A stretch of 62,137 nucleotides of DNA from Clostridiales bacterium (GTDB lineage Bacteria > Bacillota > Clostridia > Lachnospirales > Lachnospiraceae). Below are positions 17,419-25,759 of this stretch, one piece after another. The stretch's first letter is position 1. Each line of letters begins with the position of its first letter. A program made the position numbers and the translations under genes. Location of the stretch: assembly GCA_012735495.1 (NCBI GenBank), contig JAAYHD010000014.1:1-62137 (forward strand). Direction: 5' to 3'. The notes below the pieces were generated by a model that was not told where the DNA came from, ran no database searches, and worked only from the letters and a program-made list of their open reading frames with translations.

Positions 17419-18246
17419 TTAATTATTGAAATTAATTCTTACGTCTCCGACTCCGCCGTCAATTACAATCATGTTGTCCGCCTGGCGGTTGTCACGATAA
17501 TCCTTGCTTAATCTCTCTCCGTCAACCCTTATATTTCCCAGGCCTGTATCAACCTTCAGTACATAATCCTCTCTCGCGGCGTTTATATTAATTCTTACGC
17601 TGCCCACCCCGCAGTCAATCTCTGTTTTGCCTTTCATTATACCGTCAATATTTACATCGCCTACGCCCGAATCAAGGTCGGTATCCGAAAAATACACATC
17701 TGAAAGATTAATGCTTCCGACACCACCGTCTATATCGGCTTTGTCCGCCGTTAATCCCCTTCCCGTTATACTGCCGGCTCCGCCGTTAATTGACAGGCGA
17801 CGTGCGGACGCATCCTCCAGGTATACATCTCCTACTCCGTTGTCGATCTTTATGCTTTCGGCGGTAAAGTCTTCGGGCAGGTACACCGTTATAACCGAAT
17901 TCCTGGAGTGTCCAAAATTAATCCATAAGAATTTTCTAAAAAAAGAAGACTCGTCAATAAATAATGTTCCATTGACTTCTTTTGCGCTGAAACTCCTGGA
18001 TACATTGGATGCTTCCACCTTGAAGCGGCTTCCGCGCTTTATAATTAATTTACCCACCTTGTAATTGATATCCAGCTTCTTTATACCATCAAATTCCTTA
18101 GTGTAATCGATTTTTCCCTCATCGTTCCGCCTTACAAAACCAAACACGCTTGACACAAAGCCCACTATTCCGGAGATAATGCTTACAGTAAGGAATATGG
18201 CAAGGGCTATTGCCAGGTATTTAATTATCTTCTGAAATGTTGTCAT
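17419..18246 (-). CDS. DUF4097-type toastrack/beta-helix membrane-anchored protein
   Basis: 275 residues. One N-terminal transmembrane helix (about 10-35) is followed by an extracytoplasmic beta-rich domain built from repeats of a G-V/A-G-D/S-V/I motif (NGVGDV, GGAGSI, GGVGSI, SGVGDV, CGVGSV, GGVGDV), typical of DUF4097/DUF4098 domains related to LiaF/YvlB proteins. The family is linked to envelope-stress sensing, but its biochemical function is not settled. Its ATG overlaps the upstream gene stop by four bases (ATGA), indicating translational coupling with the LiaF-like protein. Confidence 0.82.
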   Translation of the reverse strand: MTTFQKIIKYLAIALAIFLTVSIISGIVGFVSSVFGFVRRNDEGKIDYTKEFDGIKKLDINYKVGKLIIKRGSRFKVEASNVSRSFSAKEVNGTLFIDESSFFRKFLWINFGHSRNSVITVYLPEDFTAESIKIDNGVGDVYLEDASARRLSINGGAGSITGRGLTADKADIDGGVGSINLSDVYFSDTDLDSGVGDVNIDGIMKGKTEIDCGVGSVRININAAREDYVLKVDTGLGNIRVDGERLSKDYRDNRQADNMIVIDGGVGDVRINFNN

Positions 18247-18938
18247 TTAATATCAATCCCCCCAAACATTGTTGTGGAGTTAAGATATATGGTCGGAGCA
18301 TTCGGATCTGATGTATGCGCCGCCTTATTGCTTACTCCTCCAAAGATCGGGACATTATTGACCTTTACGGATACCCCGTTTGGAATGTAGATATCAATTC
18401 CTCCAAATACGGCGGTTGCAGCTATCTCCACATCATGGTCAATAATTGCGTCCCTGAGGTCAAGAGTTACTCCCCCAAATACAGCGTTCAGAGTCGCGCC
18501 CGTAAAACGGTCCGTAACCCTGACCTTATTGCCCGCAAATATCGCATTATACTCCTGTTTCCCCGGGCCGGCCGTGTTTCCATGTTCGTCAGCATGCACG
18601 GTAACATTGATATGGCGGGGCCTGTTAAACATACCGTTAAATATGATTTTTAATCCGATGGCAACCAGTATCACAGGTACGACAAGCTCCCAGAATGAAA
18701 CATCCCATTTGATATAGTAGCTTGCCAACAGCGCTATGCCTATTATAAAGCCGATAGTTGATCCCGTTCTGAAGCCGGACCGAATCATACTCGTAAAGCA
18801 GGGAATTATAATAAACAATGTCCACCAACCGGGAAAGAATATGGTGAAATTCCAATCAAAAAGCTCATTTCCTGCTATTCCTACACCAATCGCAATGAAC
18901 AATAACCCCCATATTATATTTGACAGCCTGTTTCTCAT
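18243..18938 (-). CDS. LiaF-like membrane protein (cell wall-active antibiotics response domain)
   Basis: 231 residues. Four short hydrophobic helices fill the first about 100 residues (LSNIIWGLLFIAIGVGIA onwards), followed by a beta-helical C-terminal domain with repeated FGG motifs (AVFGGVTLDL, AVFGGIDIYI, PIFGGVSNKA, TMFGGIDI) characteristic of LiaF/DUF2154. LiaF proteins inhibit the LiaRS two-component system that responds to lipid-II-targeting antibiotics. No LiaS/LiaR pair is in the window. The start at 18938 is set by GGGAGG eight bases upstream. It is first gene of a two-gene operon with a good promoter. Confidence 0.85.
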   Translation of the reverse strand: MRNRLSNIIWGLLFIAIGVGIAGNELFDWNFTIFFPGWWTLFIIIPCFTSMIRSGFRTGSTIGFIIGIALLASYYIKWDVSFWELVVPVILVAIGLKIIFNGMFNRPRHINVTVHADEHGNTAGPGKQEYNAIFAGNKVRVTDRFTGATLNAVFGGVTLDLRDAIIDHDVEIAATAVFGGIDIYIPNGVSVKVNNVPIFGGVSNKAAHTSDPNAPTIYLNSTTMFGGIDIK

Positions 18939-18979
18939 TGTAAAGACCTCCCTTTGAAAATGTTCAATTGTATGCAATT

Positions 18980-19008
18980 ATCATAAACCAAACATATACT
19001 ATTTTCAA
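18980..19008 (-). promoter_or_regulatory. sigma-A promoter of the LiaF/DUF4097 operon
   Basis: On the minus strand, -35 TTGAAA (19003-19008), 17-bp spacer, -10 TATGAT (18980-18985), about 42 bases upstream of the LiaF start. Confidence 0.7.
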
Positions 19009-19054
19009 TAGAATAAACAAACATCTAATTCTTCTTATCTTTTTCTAATAAATG

Positions 19055-19097
19055 AAAAAAGCTGCAACCGGCCAAATTTCTTTTGGCAGGTTACAGC
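19055..19097 (-). terminator. terminator of infC-rpmI-rplT
   Basis: A long stem, GCTGTAACC/GGTTGCAGC with inner GCCAAA/TTTGGC (19061-19097), followed on the minus strand by TTTTTT, 20 bases after the rplT stop. Confidence 0.9.
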
Positions 19098-19117
19098 AGT
19101 AAATCCGTGAGAATTCT

Positions 19118-19474
19118 CTATGCAAGCTTTGCCTTGGCAACTTCGGTAAGCTTCTTGAAGCCCTCGGCATCGTTAATTGCCATCTCTGAAAGCATCTTCC
19201 TGTTGATCTCTACATCAGCCAGCTTCAGGCCATACATCAGTTTGCTGTATGATAAGCCGTTCATCCTGGCGGCTGCGTTAATTCTTACTATCCAGAGAGC
19301 TCTCATATCCCTCTTCCTTTGCTTTCTTCCTGCAAATGAAGAATTCAGCGCTCTCATAACAGACTGCTTTGCAACTCTATATTGCTTTGATCTGGCACCC
19401 CTGTAGCCCTTGGCCAGTTTTAACACACGGTTATGCTTCTTCTTAGCGTTTAATCCGCCTTTAACTCTTGCCAT
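19118..19474 (-). CDS. rplT: 50S ribosomal protein L20
   Basis: 118 residues, the normal length for L20, starting [19 protein letters not shown]. The basic N-terminal extension binds 23S rRNA, and the globular C-terminal part ([27 protein letters not shown]) is highly conserved. L20 is an early assembly protein of the large subunit and, in low-GC Gram-positives, represses its own operon through the leader RNA. It is the last gene of infC-rpmI-rplT, 28 bases after rpmI, followed by a strong terminator. Confidence 0.98.
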   Translation of the reverse strand: MARVKGGLNAKKKHNRVLKLAKGYRGARSKQYRVAKQSVMRALNSSFAGRKQRKRDMRALWIVRINAAARMNGLSYSKLMYGLKLADVEINRKMLSEMAINDAEGFKKLTEVAKAKLA

Positions 19475-19502
19475 TTTCTATTCCTCCTTATCACACCAAT
19501 AT

Positions 19503-19700
19503 CTATAGATATGGTAAGATCTTCTTCATGTTCTTTACGTTGGTTGGATCTGTTATTGTTGCTTTTCTGAGATTTCTCTTTCTCTTAGCGGATTTCTTCG
19601 TTAAAATATGGCTCTTATAGGCCTTCATTCTCTTAAGCTTACCTGTTCCTGTTGCTTTGAAACGCTTGGCAGCAGCTCTGCTTGTTTTTAGTTTTGGCAT
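19503..19700 (-). CDS. rpmI: 50S ribosomal protein L35
   Basis: 65 residues, starting [20 protein letters not shown], the invariant N-terminus of L35, and ending MKKILPYL. A very basic small ribosomal protein of the large subunit. It sits between infC and rplT in the standard order, with a GGAGGAAACATC-type ribosome site before ATG. Confidence 0.98.
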   Translation of the reverse strand: MPKLKTSRAAAKRFKATGTGKLKRMKAYKSHILTKKSAKRKRNLRKATITDPTNVKNMKKILPYL

Positions 19701-19774
19701 TGATGTTTCCTCCTTATAATTTGTACAGCATATTAAAATATTGTTAACATGATTTATGCAATGTTATAACCGGT

Positions 19775-20281
19775 CTAACGCTTCTCGGCCAAAATCATGG
19801 TCATATTACGTCCTTCAAGCTTTGCAGGTTTTTCTATAACCGCAATATCCTCCAGCTTGGCGAAGAATTCATCGAGAATGACCTTTGAAGAAGCGGTATG
19901 AGCCATTTCGCGTCCGCGGAAACGCAAAGTTACCTTTACTTTATCTCCCTTGGTTATAAACTTGCGGGCCATATTGGCCTTTGTGTTCATGTCGTTGTCA
20001 TCGATATTCGGTGACAGGCGGATTTCCTTAACCTCGGTAATCTTTTGCTTTTTCTTGGCTTCTTTTTCTTTTCTGGCCATCTCGTATTTATATTTGCCGT
20101 AGTCAATTAATTTACAAACCGGTGGTTTTGCAGTCGGGGCAACCTTTACAAGATCCAGGTTCGCCTCTCTTGCCAGCCTCAGAGCTTCCTTAATAGGTAC
20201 AATGCCCAGCTGTTTTCCATCTTCACCAATAAGGCGGACTTCCTTATCCTTAATTTGTTCATTAATTAATAAATCGCTAAT
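19775..20281 (-). CDS. infC: translation initiation factor IF-3 (ATT start codon)
   Basis: 168 residues. The frame extends 67 codons upstream of the first in-frame ATG (20080) and encodes the whole IF-3 N-domain (INEQIKDKEVRLIGEDG, then LDLVKVAPTAKPPVCKLIDYG), the interdomain linker, and the C-domain (ITEVKEIRLSPNIDDND, VTLRFRGREMAH). The only start able to cover it is ATT at 20279-20281, nine bases after GGAGG; no ATG, GTG or TTG lies between it and an upstream in-frame TGA. AUU is the known autoregulatory start of infC, where IF-3 discriminates against its own non-canonical codon. Confidence 0.95.
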   Translation of the reverse strand: MSDLLINEQIKDKEVRLIGEDGKQLGIVPIKEALRLAREANLDLVKVAPTAKPPVCKLIDYGKYKYEMARKEKEAKKKQKITEVKEIRLSPNIDDNDMNTKANMARKFITKGDKVKVTLRFRGREMAHTASSKVILDEFFAKLEDIAVIEKPAKLEGRNMTMILAEKR

Positions 20282-20540
20282 AGTATTACACCTCCATAGG
20301 TTATATCACGTTTTCAGCTTTTGTAAGCTGCATTTAACATCCTGCGGTTTGAATAAGGACGCAATAGCCGTAACATTAAATAAAGGTGGATAACATAGAT
20401 TATCCACCTTCATGCACGCTAAAGCATATTATAAAATCGCAATATGATACATTGCATATGTTGACCCGGTCACAGTAAATATAATTTACGCTATGGGTGA
20501 GAGTGGATACTCTACTTTTCACATATTAAATTATTACAGC
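20282..20540 (-). promoter_or_regulatory. structured leader of infC-rpmI-rplT (candidate L20 leader with attenuator)
   Basis: A leader of about 260 nt separates the promoter from infC. It contains a paired ACCC...GGGT region around a TAAAT/ATTTA hairpin (roughly 20465-20500). It also contains a terminator-like hairpin with 11-bp arms at 20383-20393 and 20400-20410, followed on the minus strand by TTTATTTAAT. The arrangement agrees with the L20-responsive leader known upstream of infC in low-GC Gram-positives, where L20 binding promotes early termination. I could not align it to the family model, so the match is by position and architecture. Confidence 0.6.
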
Positions 20541-20546
20541 TTTGTT

Positions 20547-20575
20547 ATTGTATCATGTTGTTTCGTATAAGTCAA
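20547..20575 (-). promoter_or_regulatory. sigma-A promoter of infC-rpmI-rplT
   Basis: On the minus strand, -35 TTGACT (20570-20575), 17-bp spacer, -10 TACAAT (20547-20552). Transcription would start near 20540. Confidence 0.85.
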
Positions 20576-20591
20576 TTAGAATTTTAAATTT

Positions 20592-21218
20592 TCAGGCATT
20601 ATTCCTGATAACATATTTCTCTAACGGCTTTGCAATCGCTGTACCCAGGATTCCGCATACAATCACCTCGGTAATCGCATTAACTCCCACCATCAGGACT
20701 GCCAGGATAAATACATTGGCGGCATTTAACCCCTTGATATTTTCAAGGTTCTGAAAATCCGCATTGTTATAGAAGAAAATCATAAGCGAAGTCATAAACA
20801 GCACGGTATTCAACAGAGACCCTGCAAGGCTTGTTATCAAATAGCTTATAAACCTGGTCCTGTCAATCCTTTTAAGAGCCTGGAAAATCAACCCCGTGAG
20901 CCATCCCATTAATACCCTCGGTATCATGCAGGTTACGAACGTACCGATTGGGTTAATTGAAAACAATATGGTTCCGAAGGGCTCAAGGCCAAATGCCTGG
21001 GCAAAGCTCGACAGTCCGAATACCGCGCCCAGGACGGCACCGCCTGCCGGTCCCAGGGTAATTGCCCCTATGATAACCGGAACACCGATTATTGTGATTG
21101 ACAGCCCCGTCGGAAGCTTGATGAATCCTATTGGGGTGAATGCCAACAGCAGGATAATTGCCGTTAGGAGTGCCATTTGCACCATTTTCATTGTACGTGC
21201 GTTTGTTTTTGCTTTCAT
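20592..21218 (-). CDS. ECF transporter S component (vitamin/precursor-binding membrane subunit)
   Basis: 208 residues with six predicted membrane helices. The S-component signature region TIIGVPVIIGAITLGPAGG is followed by GAVLGAVFGLSSF. S components bind one vitamin or precursor and dock on the shared EcfT-EcfA-EcfA' energy module, which is not in this window. The opening (FTPIGFIKLPTG) recalls pantothenate- or cobamide-precursor-type S subunits, but I cannot assign the ligand; a coaX gene 7 kb away is only circumstantial. GGAGG six bases before ATG supports the start. It is preceded by a strong promoter and a 140-nt structured leader, so ligand-responsive RNA control is plausible. Confidence 0.85.
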   Translation of the reverse strand: MKAKTNARTMKMVQMALLTAIILLLAFTPIGFIKLPTGLSITIIGVPVIIGAITLGPAGGAVLGAVFGLSSFAQAFGLEPFGTILFSINPIGTFVTCMIPRVLMGWLTGLIFQALKRIDRTRFISYLITSLAGSLLNTVLFMTSLMIFFYNNADFQNLENIKGLNAANVFILAVLMVGVNAITEVIVCGILGTAIAKPLEKYVIRNNA

Positions 21219-21358
21219 AATATCCTCCTTTCAAGATTTCCGTTCCCTTATGTACAAAGAACGGTGTAAACAACAGGTAGGATTTACTTAAATGCACCAA
21301 ACAAGGCTTATTAAGTAAATACTGAATATACTTTCCGTCCCGTATCGGGTACGGTAGT
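21219..21358 (-). promoter_or_regulatory. structured 5' leader of the ECF S-component gene (candidate riboswitch, unassigned)
   Basis: The minus-strand transcript from about 21358 to the ATG folds by eye into three hairpins. The first is CCGT-A-CCCG/CGGG-ACGG with a 3-nt loop and one bulge (near 21335-21354). The second has 10-bp arms ATTTACTTAA/TTAAGTAAAT around a loop of about 20 nt. The third is CCGTTC/GAACGG near the ribosome site. I recognise no known riboswitch core (TPP, FMN, cobalamin, lysine, THF, preQ1 or T-box). Confidence 0.5.
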
Positions 21359-21364
21359 GCTTTT

Positions 21365-21392
21365 ATTATAAGCTATTTCCCATATAATGCAA
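21365..21392 (-). promoter_or_regulatory. sigma-A promoter of the ECF S-component gene
   Basis: On the minus strand, -35 TTGCAT (21387-21392), 16-bp spacer, -10 TATAAT (21365-21370), about 150 bases upstream of the start codon. Confidence 0.8.
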
Positions 21393-21423
21393 GTGTTTTT
21401 ATAGTTTTTTTAATTTCATAGCT

Positions 21424-21453
21424 CGGAGCGGGGCTGACTGTGCTCCCGCTCCG
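21424..21453. other. GC-rich hairpin between convergently placed signals
   Basis: Perfect 9-bp arms CGGAGCGGG and CCCGCTCCG around a 12-nt loop. It lies after the CPBP gene and before the ECF promoter. No T-run follows on the minus strand (GAAATTAAAAAAAC), and only TTTT after a few bases on the plus strand, so a terminator role is uncertain. Confidence 0.35.
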
Positions 21454-21462
21454 CTGGTTTTG

Positions 21463-21538
21463 TCAAAAGCATATGTTTTACTAAAAGCATTATGCTTTGT
21501 TAAAAGTATTATTCTTTCGAAAAAGTATTATGCCTGTT
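21463..21538. repeat. four tandem imperfect 19-nt repeats
   Basis: Units at 21463, 21482, 21501 and 21520 each have exactly 19 nt and share the core AAAAG(C/T)AT-ATG-TT. The array overlaps the last codons of the CPBP gene (stop at 21490), so that the Asn/Phe/Lys-rich C-terminus is encoded by repeat units. Confidence 0.55.
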
Positions 21539-22275
21539 GGAAGAAGAACCGCGCCTATGGCTATGGCAAGCGGGATGGGGATGTAAGGCCCGATATAAGG
21601 CAAGTCCAGCAAAACGCCTGAGCCGTTAATTATTATGTGGACAACTATCGGGGCCAGCAGGGTTCCCGCTTTCTCATATATATAACCCAACAAAAGCCCA
21701 ATAGCGAAAGTATATATCCCCTGAATAAAATCCATGTGGTAAATCCCAAATACCGCGGCCTGAAGCAGGTTGGCCGCCATAAACGGAATCCCTTGCCTTA
21801 TCTTGCCGTACATAATTCCTCGAATCATTAGTTCCTCCACAACAGGCGCCAGAATAATCACATAAACGGCAACCACTATGGGATCTCCGGCAAACAGGGA
21901 ACTCATGGTTTCGTCATAATAAGCAAACAGATTCTCTAATAAAGGCTTTATCAGCGACAATACTCCTGCTGCAAAAAGCTGGCATCCGATGCCAATCATC
22001 AGAAATATGCCGATATTCTTAAGCGTGAAGATTTTCTTCGGTTCCGTCCTTTCCAGCCAGCTGCCCAACATAAATCTTCTGTACCATAGGTAAAACAGAA
22101 TGATGGATATCATTACGGCCAGTACCATAAGGCAGTAGTCTATCTCAGGACTGGTATCATGTAATCCCGTTGCAAGGATAAAGGTGCTTTTAATAATGGT
22201 AAGTATAAATGATACGGTAAAGATAGCGGCAAGCGCCATTAATAATCCCTGTATCGCTGTTAAAACCCGCTTCAT
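21490..22275 (-). CDS. CPBP-family intramembrane metalloprotease (second copy type)
   Basis: 261 residues and about seven or eight hydrophobic helices. CPBP signatures are EELMIRGIMYG (catalytic Glu-Glu and Arg), FGIYHMDFIQGIYTFAIG and the last His motif VVHIIINGSG. It is clearly distinct from the longer paralog at 14.9-15.8 kb. Its C-terminus runs into a 19-nt tandem repeat, and the final residues RKNNTFNKA are therefore atypical. It lies 30 bases downstream of cellobiose phosphorylase on the same strand, so it may be co-transcribed. The substrate is unknown. Confidence 0.86.
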   Translation of the reverse strand: MKRVLTAIQGLLMALAAIFTVSFILTIIKSTFILATGLHDTSPEIDYCLMVLAVMISIILFYLWYRRFMLGSWLERTEPKKIFTLKNIGIFLMIGIGCQLFAAGVLSLIKPLLENLFAYYDETMSSLFAGDPIVVAVYVIILAPVVEELMIRGIMYGKIRQGIPFMAANLLQAAVFGIYHMDFIQGIYTFAIGLLLGYIYEKAGTLLAPIVVHIIINGSGVLLDLPYIGPYIPIPLAIAIGAVLLPTGIILFRKNNTFNKA

Positions 22276-22305
22276 TTCATAAAGTCCCTCGTTTCTGCAT
22301 CCGGC

Positions 22306-24744
22306 CTATCCCAGCTCCACCTCAACCACATGAAGCTTGCCGTCACCGAACAGCGGAATAATATTGCCCTCCACTTCCTTATTGTCAACGGTCATTCTGG
22401 CAATACCGCAGGATACATGCCTGGGATTTCTGACAGTTATCTGATATGTGTCTCCCCTGAAGTACCTGTTAACGGTATAGCCGTCCCATGCCTTGGGAAT
22501 TACGGGATTTATCTTTAATCCGTCAAATTCCGGCTGAATTCCAAGAATATATTGTGATATGGCCACGAAGTTCCATGAGGCTGTTCCTGTAAGCCATGAG
22601 TTCTTTGCCTCACCGAAGCGTCTTGCATCCTTTCCTGCAATCATCTGTGAGTAAACATACGGCTCAAGCCTGTGGATTTCAGAACGCTCTTCGGTATAAG
22701 CAGGAGCAATCCTTGAATAATAATCAAAGGCTTTATCTCCCCTGCCCACGATTGTCTCGGCAATCATAATCCATGCATTGTTATGGCAGAAGATTCCCGC
22801 ATTCTCTTTATATCCCGGAGGATAAGAGGATATCTCGCCATACTCGATATAATACCTCGTGAAGGCGGGATTATTCAAAACAAGCCCGTACTTGGTCCCT
22901 AAACGCTCCTCAACGGCATCCAAGGCCTGGATTGCCTTGCCGTCATCAAGTCCGCATTTGCCCATTATGCAGAAGCCCTGTGATTCTATGAATATCTGGC
23001 CTTCCTCGTTCTCATGGCTGCCGACCTTTCTTCCGAAATCGTCATAAGCCCTTACGAACCAGGAGCCGTCCCAGCCATGCTCCATAATGACTTTGCGCAT
23101 TTTCTCGACTTCTCTGAATGCCCTTTCGGCTTCCTGCTTGTTGCCGATCTTCTCCATGAGCCTGCCGTACTCCTCACCGATGTGGCAGAACATACCTGCT
23201 ATCATTACGGATTCAGCCACTTTTCCGTCCTTGCTTGTGGTTGTCTGGAAGGATTCACCCGGCTCCGATGAGAAGCAGTTCAGGTTTAGGCAGTCGTTCC
23301 AGTCTGCTCTTCCTATAAGAGGCAGGCCGTGAGGTCCAAGATTATTAAGCACATGGTCGAAGGACCTCCTTAAATGATCCGATAACGGTGCGCTCTTTGA
23401 CTCGTCGTTGTCATAAGGGGTCATCTCATCCAGTATTGTATAGTCACCGGTTTCTTTGATGTATGCAACTGTTGACAGTATAAGCCACAGAGGATCGTCG
23501 TTAAAGTTCCCTCCAATTTCATTATTGCCCTTCTTGGTTAAAGGCTGGTATTGATGATATGCTCCGCCGTCCTCAAGCTGGGTTGCGGCAAGATCAAGTA
23601 TTCTTTCCCTTGCGCGGTCGGGTATCTGATGCACGAATCCCAGGATATCCTGGTTCGAATCCCTGAAGCCCATGCCTCTTCCGATACCGGATTCAAAATA
23701 TGACGCACTCCTTGACATATTAAAGGTAACCATGCATTGGTACTGGTTCCATATATTTACCATGCGGTCAAGCTTTTCATCATGGGACTTGACCTTATAC
23801 CTTGACAGGAGGTTGTCCCAGTATTGCGCAAGCTCGTTAAACGCCTTGTCCACAGCTTCCACCGTTGAATATTTCTGAATCATAGCCTCTGCTATCTTTT
23901 TGTTGATGACATTCTTGCTCTCCCACTTGTCATTCCTGTCATTCTCGACATAACCGAGCACAAAGATCAAGTCCTTTGACTCACCCGGCTCTAGCTTGAC
24001 TTCAACGCAATGGGATGCTATCGGATGCCATCCGTCGGCTACCGAGTTCCTGGGCTTTCCTTCAAATACGGCATCCGGATTGTGGAATCCGTTATAGGTT
24101 CCCATAAAGCTTTCCCTGTCGGAGTCAAATCCGCAGACAGGCGAATTAACGGAGAAGAAGGCATAATGGTCTCTTCTTTCCCTGTACTCCGTCTTATGAT
24201 AAATAACGGAACCCTTAATCTCCACCTCGCCGGTGCTGAAGTTTCTCTGGAAGTTGGTCATATCATCCCATGCATTCCACAGGCACCATTCGACGAAGGA
24301 AAACAGCTTTATTTCTTTTCTTGTATTTGATGTATTCTTTATTACAACCTTATGTATTTCCGCATTTTCATTGATGGGAACAAAGAATGTGACACTGGTT
24401 TTAATTCCGTTCCTTTCCCCGGTTATCTTTGTATAACCCATTCCGTGCCTGCACTCATAAAAGTCCAGATCGTTCTTAACAGGTGCCCAGCCCGGAGACC
24501 ATACATCTCCATTATCATTGATGTAATAATATTTTCCGCCTCCCAAATCCAGCGGAACATTATTATAACGATAACGGGTAATCCTCCGAAGTCTTGCGTC
24601 CTTATAAAAGCTGTAGCCGCCTGCCGTATTAGAAATTAAAACAAAATAATCCTGCGAACCAAGGTAGTTGATCCAGGGATATGGTGTCTTTGGTGTCGTT
24701 ATAACATACTCCCTATTTGCATCATCAAAAAAACCGAATTTCAT
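22306..24744 (-). CDS. cellobiose phosphorylase (GH94)
   Basis: An 812-residue cytosolic glycoside hydrolase family 94 enzyme that splits cellobiose with inorganic phosphate into alpha-glucose-1-phosphate and glucose, saving ATP. The N-terminal beta-sandwich begins [16 protein letters not shown]. The (alpha/alpha)6 barrel holds [11 protein letters not shown] (356-366) and the general-acid motif ADWND (480-484), with phosphate-site segments near FCHNNAWI and [11 protein letters not shown]. Length matches clostridial CbpA-type enzymes. There is no signal peptide, so cellobiose must be imported by a transporter outside the window. Start ATG follows GGAGG, and a strong promoter lies about 40-70 bases upstream. 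Confidence 0.95.
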   Translation of the reverse strand: MKFGFFDDANREYVITTPKTPYPWINYLGSQDYFVLISNTAGGYSFYKDARLRRITRYRYNNVPLDLGGGKYYYINDNGDVWSPGWAPVKNDLDFYECRHGMGYTKITGERNGIKTSVTFFVPINENAEIHKVVIKNTSNTRKEIKLFSFVEWCLWNAWDDMTNFQRNFSTGEVEIKGSVIYHKTEYRERRDHYAFFSVNSPVCGFDSDRESFMGTYNGFHNPDAVFEGKPRNSVADGWHPIASHCVEVKLEPGESKDLIFVLGYVENDRNDKWESKNVINKKIAEAMIQKYSTVEAVDKAFNELAQYWDNLLSRYKVKSHDEKLDRMVNIWNQYQCMVTFNMSRSASYFESGIGRGMGFRDSNQDILGFVHQIPDRARERILDLAATQLEDGGAYHQYQPLTKKGNNEIGGNFNDDPLWLILSTVAYIKETGDYTILDEMTPYDNDESKSAPLSDHLRRSFDHVLNNLGPHGLPLIGRADWNDCLNLNCFSSEPGESFQTTTSKDGKVAESVMIAGMFCHIGEEYGRLMEKIGNKQEAERAFREVEKMRKVIMEHGWDGSWFVRAYDDFGRKVGSHENEEGQIFIESQGFCIMGKCGLDDGKAIQALDAVEERLGTKYGLVLNNPAFTRYYIEYGEISSYPPGYKENAGIFCHNNAWIMIAETIVGRGDKAFDYYSRIAPAYTEERSEIHRLEPYVYSQMIAGKDARRFGEAKNSWLTGTASWNFVAISQYILGIQPEFDGLKINPVIPKAWDGYTVNRYFRGDTYQITVRNPRHVSCGIARMTVDNKEVEGNIIPLFGDGKLHVVEVELG

Positions 24745-24785
24745 AACAACCTCCTAAATTATTTGATTTTCCCACCAGTATTCCT

Positions 24786-24814
24786 ATTATATTACACATA
24801 ATTTAGTATTTCAA
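24786..24814 (-). promoter_or_regulatory. sigma-A promoter of cellobiose phosphorylase
   Basis: On the minus strand, -35 TTGAAA (24809-24814), 17-bp spacer, -10 TATAAT (24786-24791). The rest of the 250-bp divergent region (24745-24994) shows no clear operator palindrome. Confidence 0.82.
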
Positions 24815-24994
24815 CTTATTCGTGTTATTTTATTTCAGCTGTGATTTAACTGATATTTAATGAATATTTTAAATCCTGAATTAGCGGCGGTACTCAAATA
24901 TATTATACTTTTTTTATAAGTATTTTCTTTTTTTCTGCCTGTGCATGTGATAAACTATACGATAGCGGCAATATATATAATATTGGAGGTAGCA

Positions 24995-25708
24995 ATGCCA
25001 AAGAAAACACGGCTGGACGACGACGCGCTTATTTATCAGAAACAAGAGCAAAAGTCGGAAAAAGAAAAACTGAAGGAAATGACCCTGCCTCAGAAAATAT
25101 CTTACCTTTGGGAATATTACAGGTATCCTGCTTTGGCGGTAATTGCGGCAATTGCGCTGATTTCCTATATCATATATTCGATGGCAAAACCCAAGACAGC
25201 AACTATTTTGGAGGTTGCCATCATAAACAACACCATCGAGCATGAAGTATGGGATGAATACGCGCAAAAAGTTTCCAAGTACCTGGACGCCGACCCTGAA
25301 CGGGAAGAGGTCAAGCTTGATTACAGTTATTATTTTAACGGCACCTCCGATTATGCGGCAAATATGCGGCAATTGATTACCTTACGCCTGGCATCGGCCG
25401 AAGTAGACGCTATAATCGCCCCTTTGTCAGAGTTTGCTTCATACCTTGACTATGGTGCATTTGCTCCCCTGTCGGACTTGCTTCCCACAGATTTATACAG
25501 CTCCCTGACCAGCAAATTCTTTCTGACCGTCACGGAGGATAACCCCAAGGTTGATGCCTACGGAATATATGTTTCAGATACAAAGCTTTACAGGGAAAAT
25601 TCCTTTATCAGCGACGAAAACGATCCCATTATTTTAGGCATTACGGTAAATTCAAAACATAAAGAAACCACCATAGATTTTATCAGGCTGCTGTTTGGTG
25701 AAAAATAA
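24995..25708 (+). CDS. single-pass membrane protein of unknown function
   Basis: 237 residues. A charged cytosolic N-terminus (about 1-43, with the coiled-coil-like EQKSEKEKLKEM) is followed by one helix at 44-63 (YPALAVIAAIALISYIIYSM). The remaining about 170 residues lie outside the membrane and have an alpha/beta pattern recalling solute-binding proteins (ASAEVDAIIAPLSEFASYL, GAFAPLSDLLP), though no lipobox is present. I do not recognise a named family; similar conserved proteins are expected in Lachnospiraceae. The start at 24995 is set by GGAGG six bases upstream. It is divergent from cellobiose phosphorylase and convergent with asd, sharing a terminator. Confidence 0.8.
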   Translation: MPKKTRLDDDALIYQKQEQKSEKEKLKEMTLPQKISYLWEYYRYPALAVIAAIALISYIIYSMAKPKTATILEVAIINNTIEHEVWDEYAQKVSKYLDADPEREEVKLDYSYYFNGTSDYAANMRQLITLRLASAEVDAIIAPLSEFASYLDYGAFAPLSDLLPTDLYSSLTSKFFLTVTEDNPKVDAYGIYVSDTKLYRENSFISDENDPIILGITVNSKHKETTIDFIRLLFGEK

Positions 25709-25712
25709 AACA

Positions 25713-25752
25713 AACGCCCAATATCCGTTTATGGATATTAGGCGTTTTTATT
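25713..25752. terminator. bidirectional terminator between convergent genes
   Basis: Arms AACGCCCAATATCC and GGATATTAGGCGTT (25713-25746, one mismatch/G-U) with a 6-nt loop and T-rich flank on the plus strand. A-rich sequence on the other side serves the minus-strand asd gene. Confidence 0.88.
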
Positions 25753-25759
25753 TTTGCAT

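Noticed and set aside
20081-20281. IF-3 starting at the ATG at 20080
   Set aside because: That would drop the entire conserved N-domain, which continues in frame to an ATT with GGAGG.
24914-25372. 152-codon frame opposite the membrane-protein gene
   Set aside because: It is antisense to a gene with a clear ribosome site, transmembrane helix and terminator; no start signal of its own.
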